Shown here: positions 37,304 to 48,487 of the stretch, one piece after another | Position numbering within the stretch: position 1 is the stretch's first letter | Layout: each line of letters starts with the position of its first letter | Assembly (NCBI GenBank): GCA_023144895.1 | Contig: JAGLEV010000009.1 | Location: 1 to 64,000, forward strand | Origin: Thiotrichaceae bacterium | GTDB taxonomy: Bacteria > Pseudomonadota > Gammaproteobacteria > Thiotrichales > Thiotrichaceae | Length of the DNA: 64,000 nucleotides | Direction: 5' to 3' | The notes under the pieces: generated by a model | Database searches by the model: none | What the model saw: only the letters and a program-made list of their open reading frames with translations | Told to the model about the DNA's origin: nothing | Translations under genes and position numbers: made by a program

Positions 37304-37575
37304 TTAATAAGTGGCGTTTATTTTTAATGGGTATTTTGTATATTTCGGTAATTATGATGGCAGTACAAGTGGTAATGAATCGCTTTCAAGCACGGGGCTT
37401 GTACTCTGAGTTACAAAATTTAGAAAATAAGAATGATGCATTAGTGGCTCAATGGAGTCGACTAAAACTGGAAGAAGGGACACTATTAAATCATGTGGTT
37501 GTTGAGACAAGAGCACGACAAGAGTTGAATATGCGTTTACCTAGCTTTGGAATGATACAGGTTATAATTGAGTGA
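37300..37575 (+). CDS. ftsL: Cell division protein FtsL
   Basis: A 91-residue bitopic protein with a short cytoplasmic tail, a membrane helix at about 6-25 and a periplasmic leucine-zipper-like coiled coil (YSELQNLENKNDALVAQW). FtsL works in the FtsQLB complex that activates the septal synthase FtsWI. Sequence identity in the family is low; position between rsmH and ftsI with four-base overlaps makes the call secure. Confidence 0.94.
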   Translation: MINKWRLFLMGILYISVIMMAVQVVMNRFQARGLYSELQNLENKNDALVAQWSRLKLEEGTLLNHVVVETRARQELNMRLPSFGMIQVIIE

Positions 37576-39386
37576 AGTCTAAGCACACACCACTGCAAGC
37601 ACTAAGAAGAAGAAGGCTCATTTTAATACTGCTTTTATTCGCTGGTTTAGGAATATTGTTGCTACGTTCGATTTGGCTTGAGGTCTTTGATAGTGCTTGG
37701 TTAAAAGAGCGTGCCGATAAATTGCAAATCAGAGTGGTAGAAATACCCCCTTATCGGGGGATGATTTTAGATCGTTCTGGAGAGCCTATTGCGGTGAGTT
37801 CTCCTGTGCGTAATCTGAGTTGTAATCCTCGTGTTTTATTGGCAAAAATGAACCGTTTGGCAGCCGCAGCAAAAGCCACGGATATCTCTGTTGAGGAGCA
37901 AAGGAATGCTGAAAATAAACAAATTGAGTTTAGTGAGAAGCTACGACTTTTAGCCTCTGAACTCAATATAGATGAAGAGTCTTTATTTAATAAACTTGAC
38001 CGATATAGTGCGAAACATTATATGCAACTTGCTCGACAAATAGAGCCAGAGTTAGCTGAACGTGTTATTTCATTGGATCTTCCTGGTGTTCTTGCAACAA
38101 TAGGGCACCGTCGATTTTATCCTGGTTCTGAAACATTCGCTCATGTGGTGGGTGTGACAAATATATCAGGTCAAGGCGTTGAGGGAATTGAGTTATTCCA
38201 AAATAAACGTTTAGCTGGTAAGAAAGGTCGTTATCGGATAGAAAAAGATCGTCGTGGTCGAGCGATTGAGATTGTAGAAAAGCTAGAAGAAATGATACCG
38301 GGTGAAGATGTGCAGCTATCGATTGATCGACGTATTCAATATGTTGCTTATCGTGAGTTAAAAAAACAAGTTTATCGTTTACAAGCTCAGGCAGGATCAA
38401 TTGTTGTTCTTGATGTGCATAGCGGTGAAATCTTAGCGATGGCGAATATGCCTAGTTTTAATCCCAATAATCGTAAGACCTTAAAAGCTAGAAATATGCG
38501 TAATAGAGCGGTTATGGATGTTGTAGAAATGGGTTCTACCGTAAAGCCACTGACAGTGGCTGCCGCACTTGACTCAAAGGTGGTGAGAGTCTCTGAAGGT
38601 ATTGATACTTCACCGGGTTATATTAAATTGGGTAGTTATAAAATAACTGACTCTAGAAACTTAGGGGTATTGTCTCTACGTCGTATTATACAGCGATCCA
38701 GCAATGTGGGTGCAAGTCGGGTTGCATTCCGTATGGAACCACGGAAGCATTGGATGTTTTTAGATCGTGTGGGCTTAGGTCGAATTGCAGGTTCAGGATT
38801 AAAGAATGAACGTAGTGGACGCTTACCTCACTATAGAAAGTGGACAATGGTTGATCGTGCCTCACTTTCCTATGGTTATGGTCTCTCATCTAGCTTAATG
38901 CAAATGGCACATGCTTATACTGTTTTTGGCACAGAAGGTGTGCTATATCCCATTACTATTTTAAAAAGAAAGCAGCCAGTGGAAGGGCAACGTGTTCTCT
39001 CTGAAAAGGTTGCTAACCAAGTATTATTAATGATGGAGTCAGTAGTCTCTCGAAAAGGTACAGCGATTGCTGCAAAGGTTGATGGTTATCGTGTTGTGGG
39101 TAAAACAGGAACAGCTTACAAGTTAATTGGTAAGAAATACCGTAAAGATAAGCGAATTGCTAGCTTTATCGGCTTAGCACCCGCTAGTAACCCTAAAATT
39201 GTTGTTGCAGTAATGATTGATCAGCCAAAATTAGATGCAACAGGTGGAAAGGCGGCAGCTCCCGTATTTTCAAAAGTGATGGCACAAGCATTAAGAGTGA
39301 TTGATGCGGCACCAGATAATGTACAAAATAATAAAAATGTGGGTTTAAAAGCTTCACTATTTAATGCTAGTGGGGTGGCATTATGA
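37572..39386 (+). CDS. ftsI: Peptidoglycan transpeptidase FtsI (PBP3)
   Basis: FtsI cross-links septal peptidoglycan with FtsW. A membrane helix is at about 16-34, the PBP dimer (pedestal) domain starts near PPYRGMILDRSGEPIAVS, and the transpeptidase motifs are in order: STVK (serine nucleophile, about residue 318), SSN near 378 and KTGT near 515. The start is GTG and overlaps the ftsL stop by four bases. It has 604 residues, normal for the family. Confidence 0.97.
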   Translation: MKSKHTPLQALRRRRLILILLLFAGLGILLLRSIWLEVFDSAWLKERADKLQIRVVEIPPYRGMILDRSGEPIAVSSPVRNLSCNPRVLLAKMNRLAAAAKATDISVEEQRNAENKQIEFSEKLRLLASELNIDEESLFNKLDRYSAKHYMQLARQIEPELAERVISLDLPGVLATIGHRRFYPGSETFAHVVGVTNISGQGVEGIELFQNKRLAGKKGRYRIEKDRRGRAIEIVEKLEEMIPGEDVQLSIDRRIQYVAYRELKKQVYRLQAQAGSIVVLDVHSGEILAMANMPSFNPNNRKTLKARNMRNRAVMDVVEMGSTVKPLTVAAALDSKVVRVSEGIDTSPGYIKLGSYKITDSRNLGVLSLRRIIQRSSNVGASRVAFRMEPRKHWMFLDRVGLGRIAGSGLKNERSGRLPHYRKWTMVDRASLSYGYGLSSSLMQMAHAYTVFGTEGVLYPITILKRKQPVEGQRVLSEKVANQVLLMMESVVSRKGTAIAAKVDGYRVVGKTGTAYKLIGKKYRKDKRIASFIGLAPASNPKIVVAVMIDQPKLDATGGKAAAPVFSKVMAQALRVIDAAPDNVQNNKNVGLKASLFNASGVAL

Positions 39387-40864
39387 AAAATATAAATTTA
39401 GTCGATCTATTGGTTGATATTATTGATCTACCGAGTGAATTTGAGGCAATTTTGGTGTCTCAATTAACACTAGATAGCCGTGAAGTCACTAAAGGTGGTG
39501 TGTTTATTGCTCTACAAGGTGAAGCTGAACATGGCGTTGAATATGCAGAAAAAGCGGATGAACACGGTGCTGTTGCGATATTGCTAGAAGATAAGCAATG
39601 CTTTGTTAGCCTATCAACCCCTTGTTTTACTATTCCTAATTTGCGTAAACACTTAGGGACTCTTGCTAATCGCTTTTATGGTGCTCCTAGTGAGTCTATT
39701 TCTGTCATTGGAGTCACAGGTACTGATGGTAAAAGTACAGTCAGTCACTTTATTGCAGATGCACTAAACCACTTAGGAAAAAAGTCAGCCGTTATAGGGA
39801 CTTTAGGGGTAGGGATTCCAGGTACATTAGTCAGTACAGGCTTAACGACTCCCGATGTATTAACGGTGCATCGTTTATTGGCTGAATTAAAAGCGGAAGG
39901 TGTTGAGACTGTCATCATGGAAGTTTCATCACATGCTTTAGATCAAGGTCGTGTTGATGGAGTAAAGTTTGAAACAGCTTTACTCACTAATTTAGGTCGG
40001 GATCATTTGGATTACCATCATGATTTAGCGACTTATAGAGATGCCAAAGCAAAATTATTTTCACGTTCAGAATTACAACATATTGTGGTGAATGCAGAGG
40101 ATGATTTTGGTAAAATATTATTTAATCAGTACCGAAAAACATCGATTGATACCACTAGTTTTTCAAGTACAACAGACGATAGCCATAGTATTGTTTCAGC
40201 ACAAAATGCCAGTTATACACCGAATGGCATTGAGGCAGAGATTGTTTATCAAGCAAAGAGTTACCCTATAAAGGTCTCAGTGATTGGTGAGTTTAATCTT
40301 GAAAATATTTTAGCAACAATGGCTGTTTTGCTAACAATGAATCTTTCTATTGAACAGGTACTTGATAGTCTTTCTGCGATAAAAACAGTACCTGGAAGAA
40401 TGGAGCGAGTCAATAATGAGCAAGGTATATTAGTCGTTGTTGATTATGCTCATACAGCTGGTGCATTGATGGCGGCTTTGAGTGCTGTTAAAGCCCATAC
40501 TTCTAATCGCATCCTCTGCGTCTTTGGATGCGGTGGTGATCGTGATAAGGGTAAACGTCCTTTAATGGCACGAGTTGCAGAAGAAAATGCTCAGATGGTG
40601 GTATTGACTGATGATAATCCTCGTTCAGAAATGCCCTTTCAGATTATACATGACATGATTGAAGGCTTAGAGCATCCAGAGCATGTTGCCGTTGAGCATG
40701 ATCGAGCGAAGGCAATTCATTTTGCAATTCAATCAGCAAGTCATGGCGATTCGGTACTGATTGCAGGAAAGGGTCATGAAACCACGCAGTTGATTGCAGG
40801 TATTACGCACCCCTTTAGTGATTACGAACAGGCGATGCTAGCCTTAGCGGAGCGTGAAACATGA
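39383..40864 (+). CDS. murE: UDP-MurNAc-tripeptide synthetase MurE
   Basis: MurE adds meso-diaminopimelate to UDP-MurNAc-L-Ala-D-Glu. The ATP-binding motif GVTGTDGKST lies near 113, and the C-terminal DDNPR motif near 413 is the signature for a meso-DAP rather than lysine substrate. The protein has 493 residues in three Mur-ligase domains. ATG overlaps the ftsI stop by four bases and has a GGGGTGG upstream. Confidence 0.97.
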   Translation: MKNINLVDLLVDIIDLPSEFEAILVSQLTLDSREVTKGGVFIALQGEAEHGVEYAEKADEHGAVAILLEDKQCFVSLSTPCFTIPNLRKHLGTLANRFYGAPSESISVIGVTGTDGKSTVSHFIADALNHLGKKSAVIGTLGVGIPGTLVSTGLTTPDVLTVHRLLAELKAEGVETVIMEVSSHALDQGRVDGVKFETALLTNLGRDHLDYHHDLATYRDAKAKLFSRSELQHIVVNAEDDFGKILFNQYRKTSIDTTSFSSTTDDSHSIVSAQNASYTPNGIEAEIVYQAKSYPIKVSVIGEFNLENILATMAVLLTMNLSIEQVLDSLSAIKTVPGRMERVNNEQGILVVVDYAHTAGALMAALSAVKAHTSNRILCVFGCGGDRDKGKRPLMARVAEENAQMVVLTDDNPRSEMPFQIIHDMIEGLEHPEHVAVEHDRAKAIHFAIQSASHGDSVLIAGKGHETTQLIAGITHPFSDYEQAMLALAERET

Positions 40865-42204
40865 TGACAATGGGCTTGGTTGAAATTGCAGAAGCTTTAA
40901 ATGCTTGTTTAGTCGGCGAAAACGGTACGATTGAAGGGGTAAGTATTAATAGTCGTGAAGTCAGTGCGTTACAGTTGTTTGTGGCAATCAAGGGGGATCG
41001 TTTTGATGCTCATGATTTTATTGATGGACAAGCAATTAATGCGGGTGCTGTCATGGTGGATCATGAAGTAAAAACATCGTTACCACAGTTAATAGTCAAT
41101 GATACAACCTTAGCTCTGGCAAGCTTGGCCTCATTATGGCGACAGCAGTTACCCACAACAATTTTAGGTATTACAGGAAGTAATGGTAAAACGACATTGA
41201 AAGAAATGTTGGCGGCTATTATCTCAATAGATAAACAGGTCTTAGCAACAAAAGGCAATTTAAATAACAATATTGGTATGCCATTAACCTTACTACGTTT
41301 AAGTGCTGAGGATGAAGTGGCAGTGATTGAAATGGGTGCCAATCATTTCAATGAAATTGAATTTTTAACACAGTGTGCAAAACCAGATGTTGCCGTTATT
41401 AATAATGCAGGGCCAGCACATTTAGAAGGCTTTGGTGATGTCGAAGGTGTTGCCCGAGCTAAGGGTGAAATCTTTAATGGACTGAGTGAGTCAGGGATAG
41501 CTGTTATTAATGCGGATGACCCCTATGCAGATTATTGGTTGGAGCTAAATGCTGATCGTGAGTGCATTACTTTTGGTCTTGATCAACAGGCAACGGTTAG
41601 TGGTGACTATCATGGTAATGGTGAGTTAACCGTACGCATTGGAGATGAAGTAGAGACTATTAAATTGTCACTACTGGGTCATCATAATGCATTAAATGCA
41701 TTAGCTGCCTGTGCAGTATCAAGTACTTTGCAGACTTCATTAGCTACGATGAAGCAAGGTTTAGAGTCATTGAAAGGAGTTAAAGGCAGACTTCATGCAG
41801 GTGTGGGTATTGCCAATAGCATGATTATTGATGATAGCTATAATGCCAACCCTGGTTCAATGGCTGTGGCTATTGATGTATTAGCAGAAGCGAGTGGAAA
41901 AAGAATTTTGGTTATTGGTGACATGGCTGAGCTAGGTGGTGATGTTGATAGAATACATGCCATTGTTGGAGAGCAGGCAAAAGCACAAAAAATTGATGCG
42001 CTATATTGTCTTGGAGAAAAAAGCAAAGCAGCTTGTGTTGCCTTTGGTGATGCTGATAAGGCATACCAAGAGCTAGGCTCTCTGATGATTGATTTGTTGA
42101 GTGAAGTGAATAAAAATACCACAATATTGGTGAAAGGTTCCCGTTCTGCAAAAATGGAACGTGTCGTGAAACAGTTATTAAAACAAAACGAGAAGGTGAG
42201 CTAG
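40861..42204 (+). CDS. murF: UDP-MurNAc-tripeptide-D-Ala-D-Ala ligase MurF
   Basis: MurF attaches D-Ala-D-Ala to complete the UDP-MurNAc pentapeptide. ATP site GITGSNGKTT is near residue 102, KGNLNNNIGMPLTLL near 125 and DDSYNANPGSM near 322, all hallmark MurF sequences. The 447 residues are normal. It overlaps murE by four bases, and its TAG abuts the mraY ATG. Confidence 0.97.
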   Translation: MMTMGLVEIAEALNACLVGENGTIEGVSINSREVSALQLFVAIKGDRFDAHDFIDGQAINAGAVMVDHEVKTSLPQLIVNDTTLALASLASLWRQQLPTTILGITGSNGKTTLKEMLAAIISIDKQVLATKGNLNNNIGMPLTLLRLSAEDEVAVIEMGANHFNEIEFLTQCAKPDVAVINNAGPAHLEGFGDVEGVARAKGEIFNGLSESGIAVINADDPYADYWLELNADRECITFGLDQQATVSGDYHGNGELTVRIGDEVETIKLSLLGHHNALNALAACAVSSTLQTSLATMKQGLESLKGVKGRLHAGVGIANSMIIDDSYNANPGSMAVAIDVLAEASGKRILVIGDMAELGGDVDRIHAIVGEQAKAQKIDALYCLGEKSKAACVAFGDADKAYQELGSLMIDLLSEVNKNTTILVKGSRSAKMERVVKQLLKQNEKVS

Positions 42205-43284
42205 ATGCTGGTTGCTTTATTTGATTACTTAAGCCAATTTTATGGTGGCTTTAGTGTCTTTCAATATATTACATTGCGTGCAATATTAGGTTTATTAACA
42301 GCACTGGGTATTTCATTACTACTCGGTCCTTGGTGGATAAAACGCTTAAAAATGTTAAAGGTTGGGCAGTCTATTCGTGATGATGGACCCGAGTCTCACC
42401 TTGAAAAGGCGGGAACACCAACAATGGGAGGAGTTTTAATTCTCTTGGCTATTACCGTCGCGACTTTACTGTGGAGTGATTTATCCAATAGCTATGTATG
42501 GTTAGTTTTGCTTGTGACTTTAGGTTTTGGTGCCGTTGGTGGTATTGATGACTACCTAATGATAAGAGAAGGTAATAGTAAAGGTCTGCCAGCAAAGTGG
42601 AAATATTTAAGTCTTTCTGTTGTGGGTTTGGTGGCTGCAAGTTATATGTATGCCGTTGGTGGTATTACAGAAACAACCTTATATTTTCCTATTTTTAAGG
42701 ATTGGAACTGGCATTTAGGTTGGTTTTTTATCCCTTGGGCTTATTTGGTTCTTGTGGGGACTAGTAATGCAGTGAATTTAACGGATGGACTGGATGGTTT
42801 GGCGATTATGCCCGCTATTTTAGTTGCGGGTGGCTTAGCCATCTTTGTCTATGTTAGTGGTCATGCAGAGTTTGCCAACTATCTTGATATTCCTGCAATT
42901 GAAGGCGTGGGTGAGATTGTTGTCTTTTGTACTGCAATATTCGGTGCAGGTTTAGGTTTCTTATGGTTTAACACCTATCCTGCACAAGTCTTTATGGGTG
43001 ATGTAGGTTCATTATCTTTGGGGGCAGCCTTGGCAATGGTGGCATTGGTTGTGCGTCAAGAATTAGTTTTAGTGATTATGGGTGGAGTCTTTGTTATTGA
43101 AACCGTTTCTGTCATCTTACAAGTCGGTTCTTTTAAATTAAGAGGTAAGCGTATCTTCAGAATGGCGCCTATTCATCATCACTATGAATTAAAAGGCTGG
43201 GCAGAACCAAAAGTTATCGTACGTTTTTGGATTATTACCGTGATATTAGTATTAATTGGTTTAGCAACATTAAAGGTTCGTTAA
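42205..43284 (+). CDS. mraY: Phospho-MurNAc-pentapeptide transferase MraY
   Basis: MraY transfers phospho-MurNAc-pentapeptide to undecaprenyl phosphate, forming lipid I at the inner membrane. About ten membrane helices are visible. The catalytic aspartate pair lies in GGIDDYL near 113, [10 protein letters not shown] is near 192, and the cytoplasmic loop motif [12 protein letters not shown] is near 322. Length of 359 is standard. It directly follows murF without a gap. Confidence 0.97.
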   Translation: MLVALFDYLSQFYGGFSVFQYITLRAILGLLTALGISLLLGPWWIKRLKMLKVGQSIRDDGPESHLEKAGTPTMGGVLILLAITVATLLWSDLSNSYVWLVLLVTLGFGAVGGIDDYLMIREGNSKGLPAKWKYLSLSVVGLVAASYMYAVGGITETTLYFPIFKDWNWHLGWFFIPWAYLVLVGTSNAVNLTDGLDGLAIMPAILVAGGLAIFVYVSGHAEFANYLDIPAIEGVGEIVVFCTAIFGAGLGFLWFNTYPAQVFMGDVGSLSLGAALAMVALVVRQELVLVIMGGVFVIETVSVILQVGSFKLRGKRIFRMAPIHHHYELKGWAEPKVIVRFWIITVILVLIGLATLKVR

Positions 43285-43287
43285 AAA

Positions 43288-44646
43288 ATGGATAAGCAGA
43301 ATAATGATTGGGAGGTACTTGTGGTTGGCTTAGGTCAAACAGGTCTTTCTGTGGTTCATTATTTAGCAGAACGAGGCATTAAATTTGCAGTAACGGATAG
43401 CCGAAAAAATCCTCCTGGACAGGATGAGTTATTGAGTCAATACAGCAACGTTCCTTATTTCTTTGGTGATTTTAAAGCGGCTGTTTTTAAGCAAGCCAAA
43501 CAGTTAGTCGTATCACCCGGTATTTCAGTACAGACACCAGAAATACAGATGGCTCGAGATGAAGGTGCAGAGATTGTTGGTGATATTGAGCTATTTGTAC
43601 GTAATGTATTAAAACCAGTCATTGCTATTACTGGCTCCAATGGAAAAACCACCGTTACATTGCTAATGAAAAGTATGATAGAGCAAGCAGGGCTCACGGT
43701 ATCAATAGGGGGCAATATAGGGATTCCAGCATTGCAAACCTTAGCAGATGATGCGGATGTTTATGTTCTCGAATTATCCAGTTTTCAAATGGAAACGACT
43801 AATTCGATGAATGCGAAAGCCGCGGTTATTTTGAATATATCAGAGGATCATTTAGATCGTTATGATTCATTTGAGAGTTATATTTCAGCAAAAGCAAAGA
43901 TTTATGATCAGTGTCAAGTGCCTGTGATTAATCGGGATGACAAAATAGTCTCTGCTTTAGTGAATACTGATGACGTGCTTAGCTTTGGTTATGGAGAGCC
44001 TCTACAGGCAGATGATTTTGGTATCAGACAGCATGAAGGCAGTGACTGGTTAGCGAAAGGTCAACAGTTGTTAATGCCTGTTGGTGAGATACGGATGTTG
44101 GGGCGACATAATACTTGTAATGCCTTGGCTGCTTTAGCGCTGGGTGAACAGGTGGGACTGCCATTGAACTCGATGTGTGAGACTTTGCGAGTATTTGCGG
44201 GTGTAGAGCATCGCTGTCAATGGGTAGGGCGTTATAATGGCGTCGATTGGTATAATGACTCCAAGGGAACCAATGTTGGCGCGACAATCGCCGCTCTCTC
44301 TGGCTTAGATGGCAACGTGATATTGCTAGCAGGAGGTCAATCTAAAGGTGCTGACTTTAGTGATTTAGCCAAAGTGGTTAAAGAAAAAGATTGTGATGTG
44401 ATCTTAATCGGTGAAGATGCTGAGTTAATAGCGGGTGACTTGCATCACTCTACTCGCTTCTACATTGTGGGGTCATCTATGCGTTGTGCAGTACAAAAAG
44501 CAGCAGAATTAGCAAAAGAGGGGAGTCATGTATTGCTATCACCTGCTTGTGCTAGCTTTGATATGTTTAAGAATTATGAGGAACGTGGTGAAGTTTTTAT
44601 GAATGAAGTGAAGGAGCTATCGTGTGAAATGGCCACTAAAAAATAA
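43288..44646 (+). CDS. murD: UDP-MurNAc-L-alanine:D-glutamate ligase MurD
   Basis: MurD adds D-glutamate to UDP-MurNAc-L-Ala. An N-terminal Rossmann domain begins VVGLGQTGLSV, the ATP loop is ITGSNGKTTV near 113, and the C-terminal WYNDSKGTNVGAT near 315 is characteristic. It has 452 residues. Its 3' end overlaps ftsW by 23 bases. Confidence 0.97.
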   Translation: MDKQNNDWEVLVVGLGQTGLSVVHYLAERGIKFAVTDSRKNPPGQDELLSQYSNVPYFFGDFKAAVFKQAKQLVVSPGISVQTPEIQMARDEGAEIVGDIELFVRNVLKPVIAITGSNGKTTVTLLMKSMIEQAGLTVSIGGNIGIPALQTLADDADVYVLELSSFQMETTNSMNAKAAVILNISEDHLDRYDSFESYISAKAKIYDQCQVPVINRDDKIVSALVNTDDVLSFGYGEPLQADDFGIRQHEGSDWLAKGQQLLMPVGEIRMLGRHNTCNALAALALGEQVGLPLNSMCETLRVFAGVEHRCQWVGRYNGVDWYNDSKGTNVGATIAALSGLDGNVILLAGGQSKGADFSDLAKVVKEKDCDVILIGEDAELIAGDLHHSTRFYIVGSSMRCAVQKAAELAKEGSHVLLSPACASFDMFKNYEERGEVFMNEVKELSCEMATKK

Positions 44647-45871
44647 AATAACGGACTGGCCTCGTTATGTCGATGCAGACTTATTAGCCGTTGTGATGTT
44701 GCTATTAGGTTTTGGTCTCATCATTATGACCTCTGCTTCTGTTGCGAAAGCAAATCAGATGGTAGGAGACCCTTATTACTTCCTTGCTCGCCAAGTTGCT
44801 TATGTTGCTGTTGGACTTACTGTTGCATTTTTAATTTATCAAGTTCGCTTAAATCGCTGGGCTGGTGTGGGTGCTTGGTTATTGCCCGTGATTATTGTGT
44901 TGTTATTAGTCGTCCTTATTCCTAGTATTGGAATAAAAATTAATGGTAGTCGTCGATGGATTAGCTTAGGTATAGCCAATATACAAGTCTCTGAATTTGC
45001 TAAGATCATTATCTTTGTGTATTTCGCTAGCTATATGGAACGACATGGAAAGAAGCTAAGAACTTTAGAATCTTATCGACCGTTGTTTTTACCATTAATT
45101 GTATTAGGTATTTTTGCTGGCTTGCTATTATTAGAGCCAGACTTTGGAACCGTCGTCGTGATTGTTTCTACGGGTATCGCCATGTTATTTCTTGGCGGTG
45201 TAAAATTGATTAGATTGGGTGTGGTGTTTATTGTCGCTATTGTTGCGATGGGATTGTTTCTCACACTAGGGAGTTATCGAGTAAACCGTGTTATTTCTTA
45301 TCTTGATCCATGGGCTGATGCTACAGGTACAGGGTATCAAGTGACGAATGCATTAATGGCGATTGGTGATGGTGGATGGTTAGGTTCAGGTCTTGGTGGC
45401 AGTGTGCAAAAACAACTATACTTGCCTGAAGCACATAATGATTTTATCTTTGCAATATTGGCTGATGAATTTGGGTTTATAGGTATTTGTATTACCATCG
45501 GCTTATTTGCATGGCTTATTTATCGTGCCTTTATCATTGGTTTACGAGCGGATAGAAAACGCCAATATTTTAATGCCTATATTGCTTATGCCATTGGGTT
45601 CTGGCTAGGATTCCAGTCAATATTTCATATTGGTGTAAACCTCGCCTTATTGCCATCAAAGGGGTTAACGTTGCCCTTTATGAGTTACGGCGGTAGTAGT
45701 ATGGTCGCAACATTATTAGCAATCGGGCTATTAATGCGAGTTCATTATGAAAGCAGACTAAGTGCTGCTGAATATAAAAAATTAACTGAGATGTCTGTTA
45801 AGAATGTGGAGCAGCAGGTCGTTGTTCCAAAAACAGTAAGCAAAGGACGTAAAAGGAAATCATATGTCTAG
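44624..45871 (+). CDS. ftsW: Septal peptidoglycan polymerase FtsW
   Basis: FtsW is the SEDS glycosyltransferase that polymerises lipid II at the septum together with FtsI. Ten membrane helices are predicted. Recognisable SEDS sequence includes NGSRRWISLG near 108, LLLEPDFGT near 168, EAHNDFIFAILADEFG near 270 and MSYGGSSM near 352. GTG start lies inside murD. The C-terminus has a basic cytoplasmic tail. It overlaps murG by eight bases. Confidence 0.96.
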   Translation: MKWPLKNKITDWPRYVDADLLAVVMLLLGFGLIIMTSASVAKANQMVGDPYYFLARQVAYVAVGLTVAFLIYQVRLNRWAGVGAWLLPVIIVLLLVVLIPSIGIKINGSRRWISLGIANIQVSEFAKIIIFVYFASYMERHGKKLRTLESYRPLFLPLIVLGIFAGLLLLEPDFGTVVVIVSTGIAMLFLGGVKLIRLGVVFIVAIVAMGLFLTLGSYRVNRVISYLDPWADATGTGYQVTNALMAIGDGGWLGSGLGGSVQKQLYLPEAHNDFIFAILADEFGFIGICITIGLFAWLIYRAFIIGLRADRKRQYFNAYIAYAIGFWLGFQSIFHIGVNLALLPSKGLTLPFMSYGGSSMVATLLAIGLLMRVHYESRLSAAEYKKLTEMSVKNVEQQVVVPKTVSKGRKRKSYV

Positions 45872-47072
45872 TAATGCACCAATTTTAATTACAGCAGGAG
45901 GCACAGGGGGTCATGTCTATCCTGGGTTGGCCGTTGCACAAGCTTTGATACAACAAGGTATACCTGTTGTATGGATGGGTACACGTAAAGGTTTAGAAGC
46001 AAAAATAGTACCAGAAGCGGGTATTGAAATAGCATGGCTGGAAGTCACTGGAGTTCGTGGTAAAGGCTTTATGGCAAAGTTATTAGCGCCATTTCGAATT
46101 CTAAAAGCCATGCGTCAATCGATGAAAATCATGCGTAAATATCGCCCTTCAGCGGTGCTGGGTTTAGGGGGCTTTGTTTCTGGTCCGGGTGGCATTGTTG
46201 CTGCTTTAATGGGGATTCCTGTCATTATTCATGAGCAAAACGCTTACCCAGGAACGACTAATAAGATTCTTAGTCGTTTTGTATTAGAAACACTGGAAGG
46301 TTTTGATAATACCTTCCCTGAAAAAATTGATGCAGTACCTGTCGGTAATCCAGTACGACCAGAAATAACACGTATTGCACCACCAGCAGAACGCTTAGCC
46401 AGTCATGATGGTGCTTTTCGCTTGCTCGTTGTTGGTGGGAGTTTAGGAGCACAAGCATTAAACGAATTAGTACCTGTTGCTTTGACTCAATTACCTAAAG
46501 AATCTGTGCAAGTTGTACATCAAGCCGGTGAAAAAACGTTGTTAGTTGCAACAAAAGCTTACGATGATGCAGGTATTCAAGCACATGTCGTTCCCTTTAT
46601 TGAAGATATGGCAGGCGCTTATGAATGGGCAGACTTAATTATATGTCGCTCAGGAGCATTAACCGTTGCAGAGGTTGCAGCTGCGGGCTTGGCATCTATC
46701 TTAGTGCCATATCCTTATGCGATTGACGATCACCAAACAGCGAATGCAATGTATTTAGCGAAAGAAGGTGCGGCAATATTGTCATCACAAAAAGACCTTA
46801 CCGCAGAATCATTAGCTCAGGTGCTTAAAGTCTTGATGGATCAGCCTGCTCAGCTATTAGCAATGAGTGAAAAAGCTCGCTCATTAGCTAAGCCTGATGC
46901 AACGCATAAAGTTGCGGCTGTTTGTGCTGATATTGCTGGCTACCCTTATGAGCTAAATAGCTTTGTAGCACCCGTTGAAACGGCGATAGAACCTGTTGCG
47001 GGAGAAAATGACATTGCTGTCACTATCACTGAAGATGAAGTAATGAATATTGCCAATAGGGGTAAGTTATGA
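45864..47072 (+). CDS. murG: UDP-GlcNAc:lipid I transferase MurG, with C-terminal extension
   Basis: MurG converts lipid I to lipid II on the cytoplasmic face. N-terminal [16 protein letters not shown] is the family G-loop, [11 protein letters not shown] near 124 and [16 protein letters not shown] near 254 are the other conserved blocks. AAGGA precedes the ATG. The protein has 402 residues, about 45 more than usual; the surplus is an acidic C-terminal tail after the conserved end (PYELNSFV onward). The function of the tail is unknown. Confidence 0.96.
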   Translation: MSSNAPILITAGGTGGHVYPGLAVAQALIQQGIPVVWMGTRKGLEAKIVPEAGIEIAWLEVTGVRGKGFMAKLLAPFRILKAMRQSMKIMRKYRPSAVLGLGGFVSGPGGIVAALMGIPVIIHEQNAYPGTTNKILSRFVLETLEGFDNTFPEKIDAVPVGNPVRPEITRIAPPAERLASHDGAFRLLVVGGSLGAQALNELVPVALTQLPKESVQVVHQAGEKTLLVATKAYDDAGIQAHVVPFIEDMAGAYEWADLIICRSGALTVAEVAAAGLASILVPYPYAIDDHQTANAMYLAKEGAAILSSQKDLTAESLAQVLKVLMDQPAQLLAMSEKARSLAKPDATHKVAAVCADIAGYPYELNSFVAPVETAIEPVAGENDIAVTITEDEVMNIANRGKL

Positions 47073-48487
47073 AAGTAGGTTTAGACCTAGCTCGTCGTCG
47101 TATTCAACAAGTTCACTTTGTCGGTATTGGTGGTGCGGGAATGGGAGGTATTGCTGAAGTTGTCGCTAACCTTGGCTATCGAGTGACAGGTTCTGATATT
47201 GCTGAAAGTGTGATGACTGCCAGATTACGCACTGTTGGTGTTGATGTTATTATTGGTCATGCTACGGAAAACATTTCAGGTGCTGATGTTGTTGTTATTT
47301 CATCGGCAGTAAGTGCAGATAATGAAGAAGTTGTTGCTGCACATAAAGCAAATATTCCCGTGATTCCACGTGCAGAGATGCTGGCTGAATTGATGCGTTT
47401 TCGTAATGGTATTGCGATTGCGGGTACTCATGGCAAGACAACCACCACTTCACTTGTCACTAATATTTTAGAAAAAGCAGGCTTAGATCCTACTTATGTT
47501 ATTGGCGGCAAGCTGAATAGTTCATCAAGCAACTCACGTTTAGGTTCAGGAGACTACCTGATTGCTGAAGCCGATGAGAGTGATGCATCATTCTTACTAT
47601 TACAGCCAATGATCTCAGTGATTACTAATATTGATGCTGATCATTTGGGTACGTACGATGGCGACTTTAATAAGCTGAAAGATGCTTTTGTTGAGTTTCT
47701 GCATCATCTGCCTTTTTATGGTGTGGCGGTGCTATGTATTGATGATGAACATGTGCGTGATATTTTGCCACGAGTGACACGTACCGTAGTGACCTATGGC
47801 ACACGACCAGAAGCGGATATTCGGGCTGAAAATATTCGTTATGAAGGGGTAAAAAGCCATTTCACTCTGTGTTGTTGTAAAGATGGTCGTCGTCTTGATG
47901 TTTGTTTAAATATGCCCGGTGAGCACAATGTATTAAATGCCTTAGCTGCTATTGCAATTGCTGTTGAGCTTGATGCTCCTGATCTTGTCATTCAGAAGGC
48001 TTTAAATGAGTTCCAAGGAGTCGGGCGACGCTTTACTCAATATGGTGATATTCAAACGGCTAGTGGCATGATTACTTTGGTAGATGATTATGGTCATCAC
48101 CCAACAGAAATGGAAGCAACGTTGAAAGCCTTACGTGGCGCATGGCCTGATCGCCGCCAAGTGGTGTTATTTCAGCCACATCGTTTTACTCGTACTCGTG
48201 ATTTATTTGAAGACTTATCCCGTGTACTGGCTGAGCCTGATGTTTTAGTTTTGATGGATGTTTATGCCGCTACTGAAGAGCCTATTGCAGGTGCGGATGG
48301 GCGAGCACTAGCAGCGTCTATTCGTATGCGTGGCAAAGTGAATCCAATCTTTGTATCAGATCAGGAAGATGTGATTGAAGTATTGGGTGATATTATTTGT
48401 GATGGTGATGTGGTGTTGACGCTGGGCGCAGGAAGTGTTGGTGGCATCGCGATAGAAATACCGACTCGATTGGGGAATAAAGAATGA
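47069..48487 (+). CDS. murC: UDP-MurNAc:L-alanine ligase MurC
   Basis: MurC starts the peptide stem by adding L-alanine to UDP-MurNAc. N-terminal [14 protein letters not shown] binds the nucleotide sugar, ATP site [11 protein letters not shown] lies near 117, and [14 protein letters not shown] near 337 is characteristic. 472 residues is normal. It overlaps murG and ddl by four bases each. A murB gene is not present between murC and ddl. Confidence 0.97.
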   Translation: MKVGLDLARRRIQQVHFVGIGGAGMGGIAEVVANLGYRVTGSDIAESVMTARLRTVGVDVIIGHATENISGADVVVISSAVSADNEEVVAAHKANIPVIPRAEMLAELMRFRNGIAIAGTHGKTTTTSLVTNILEKAGLDPTYVIGGKLNSSSSNSRLGSGDYLIAEADESDASFLLLQPMISVITNIDADHLGTYDGDFNKLKDAFVEFLHHLPFYGVAVLCIDDEHVRDILPRVTRTVVTYGTRPEADIRAENIRYEGVKSHFTLCCCKDGRRLDVCLNMPGEHNVLNALAAIAIAVELDAPDLVIQKALNEFQGVGRRFTQYGDIQTASGMITLVDDYGHHPTEMEATLKALRGAWPDRRQVVLFQPHRFTRTRDLFEDLSRVLAEPDVLVLMDVYAATEEPIAGADGRALAASIRMRGKVNPIFVSDQEDVIEVLGDIICDGDVVLTLGAGSVGGIAIEIPTRLGNKE

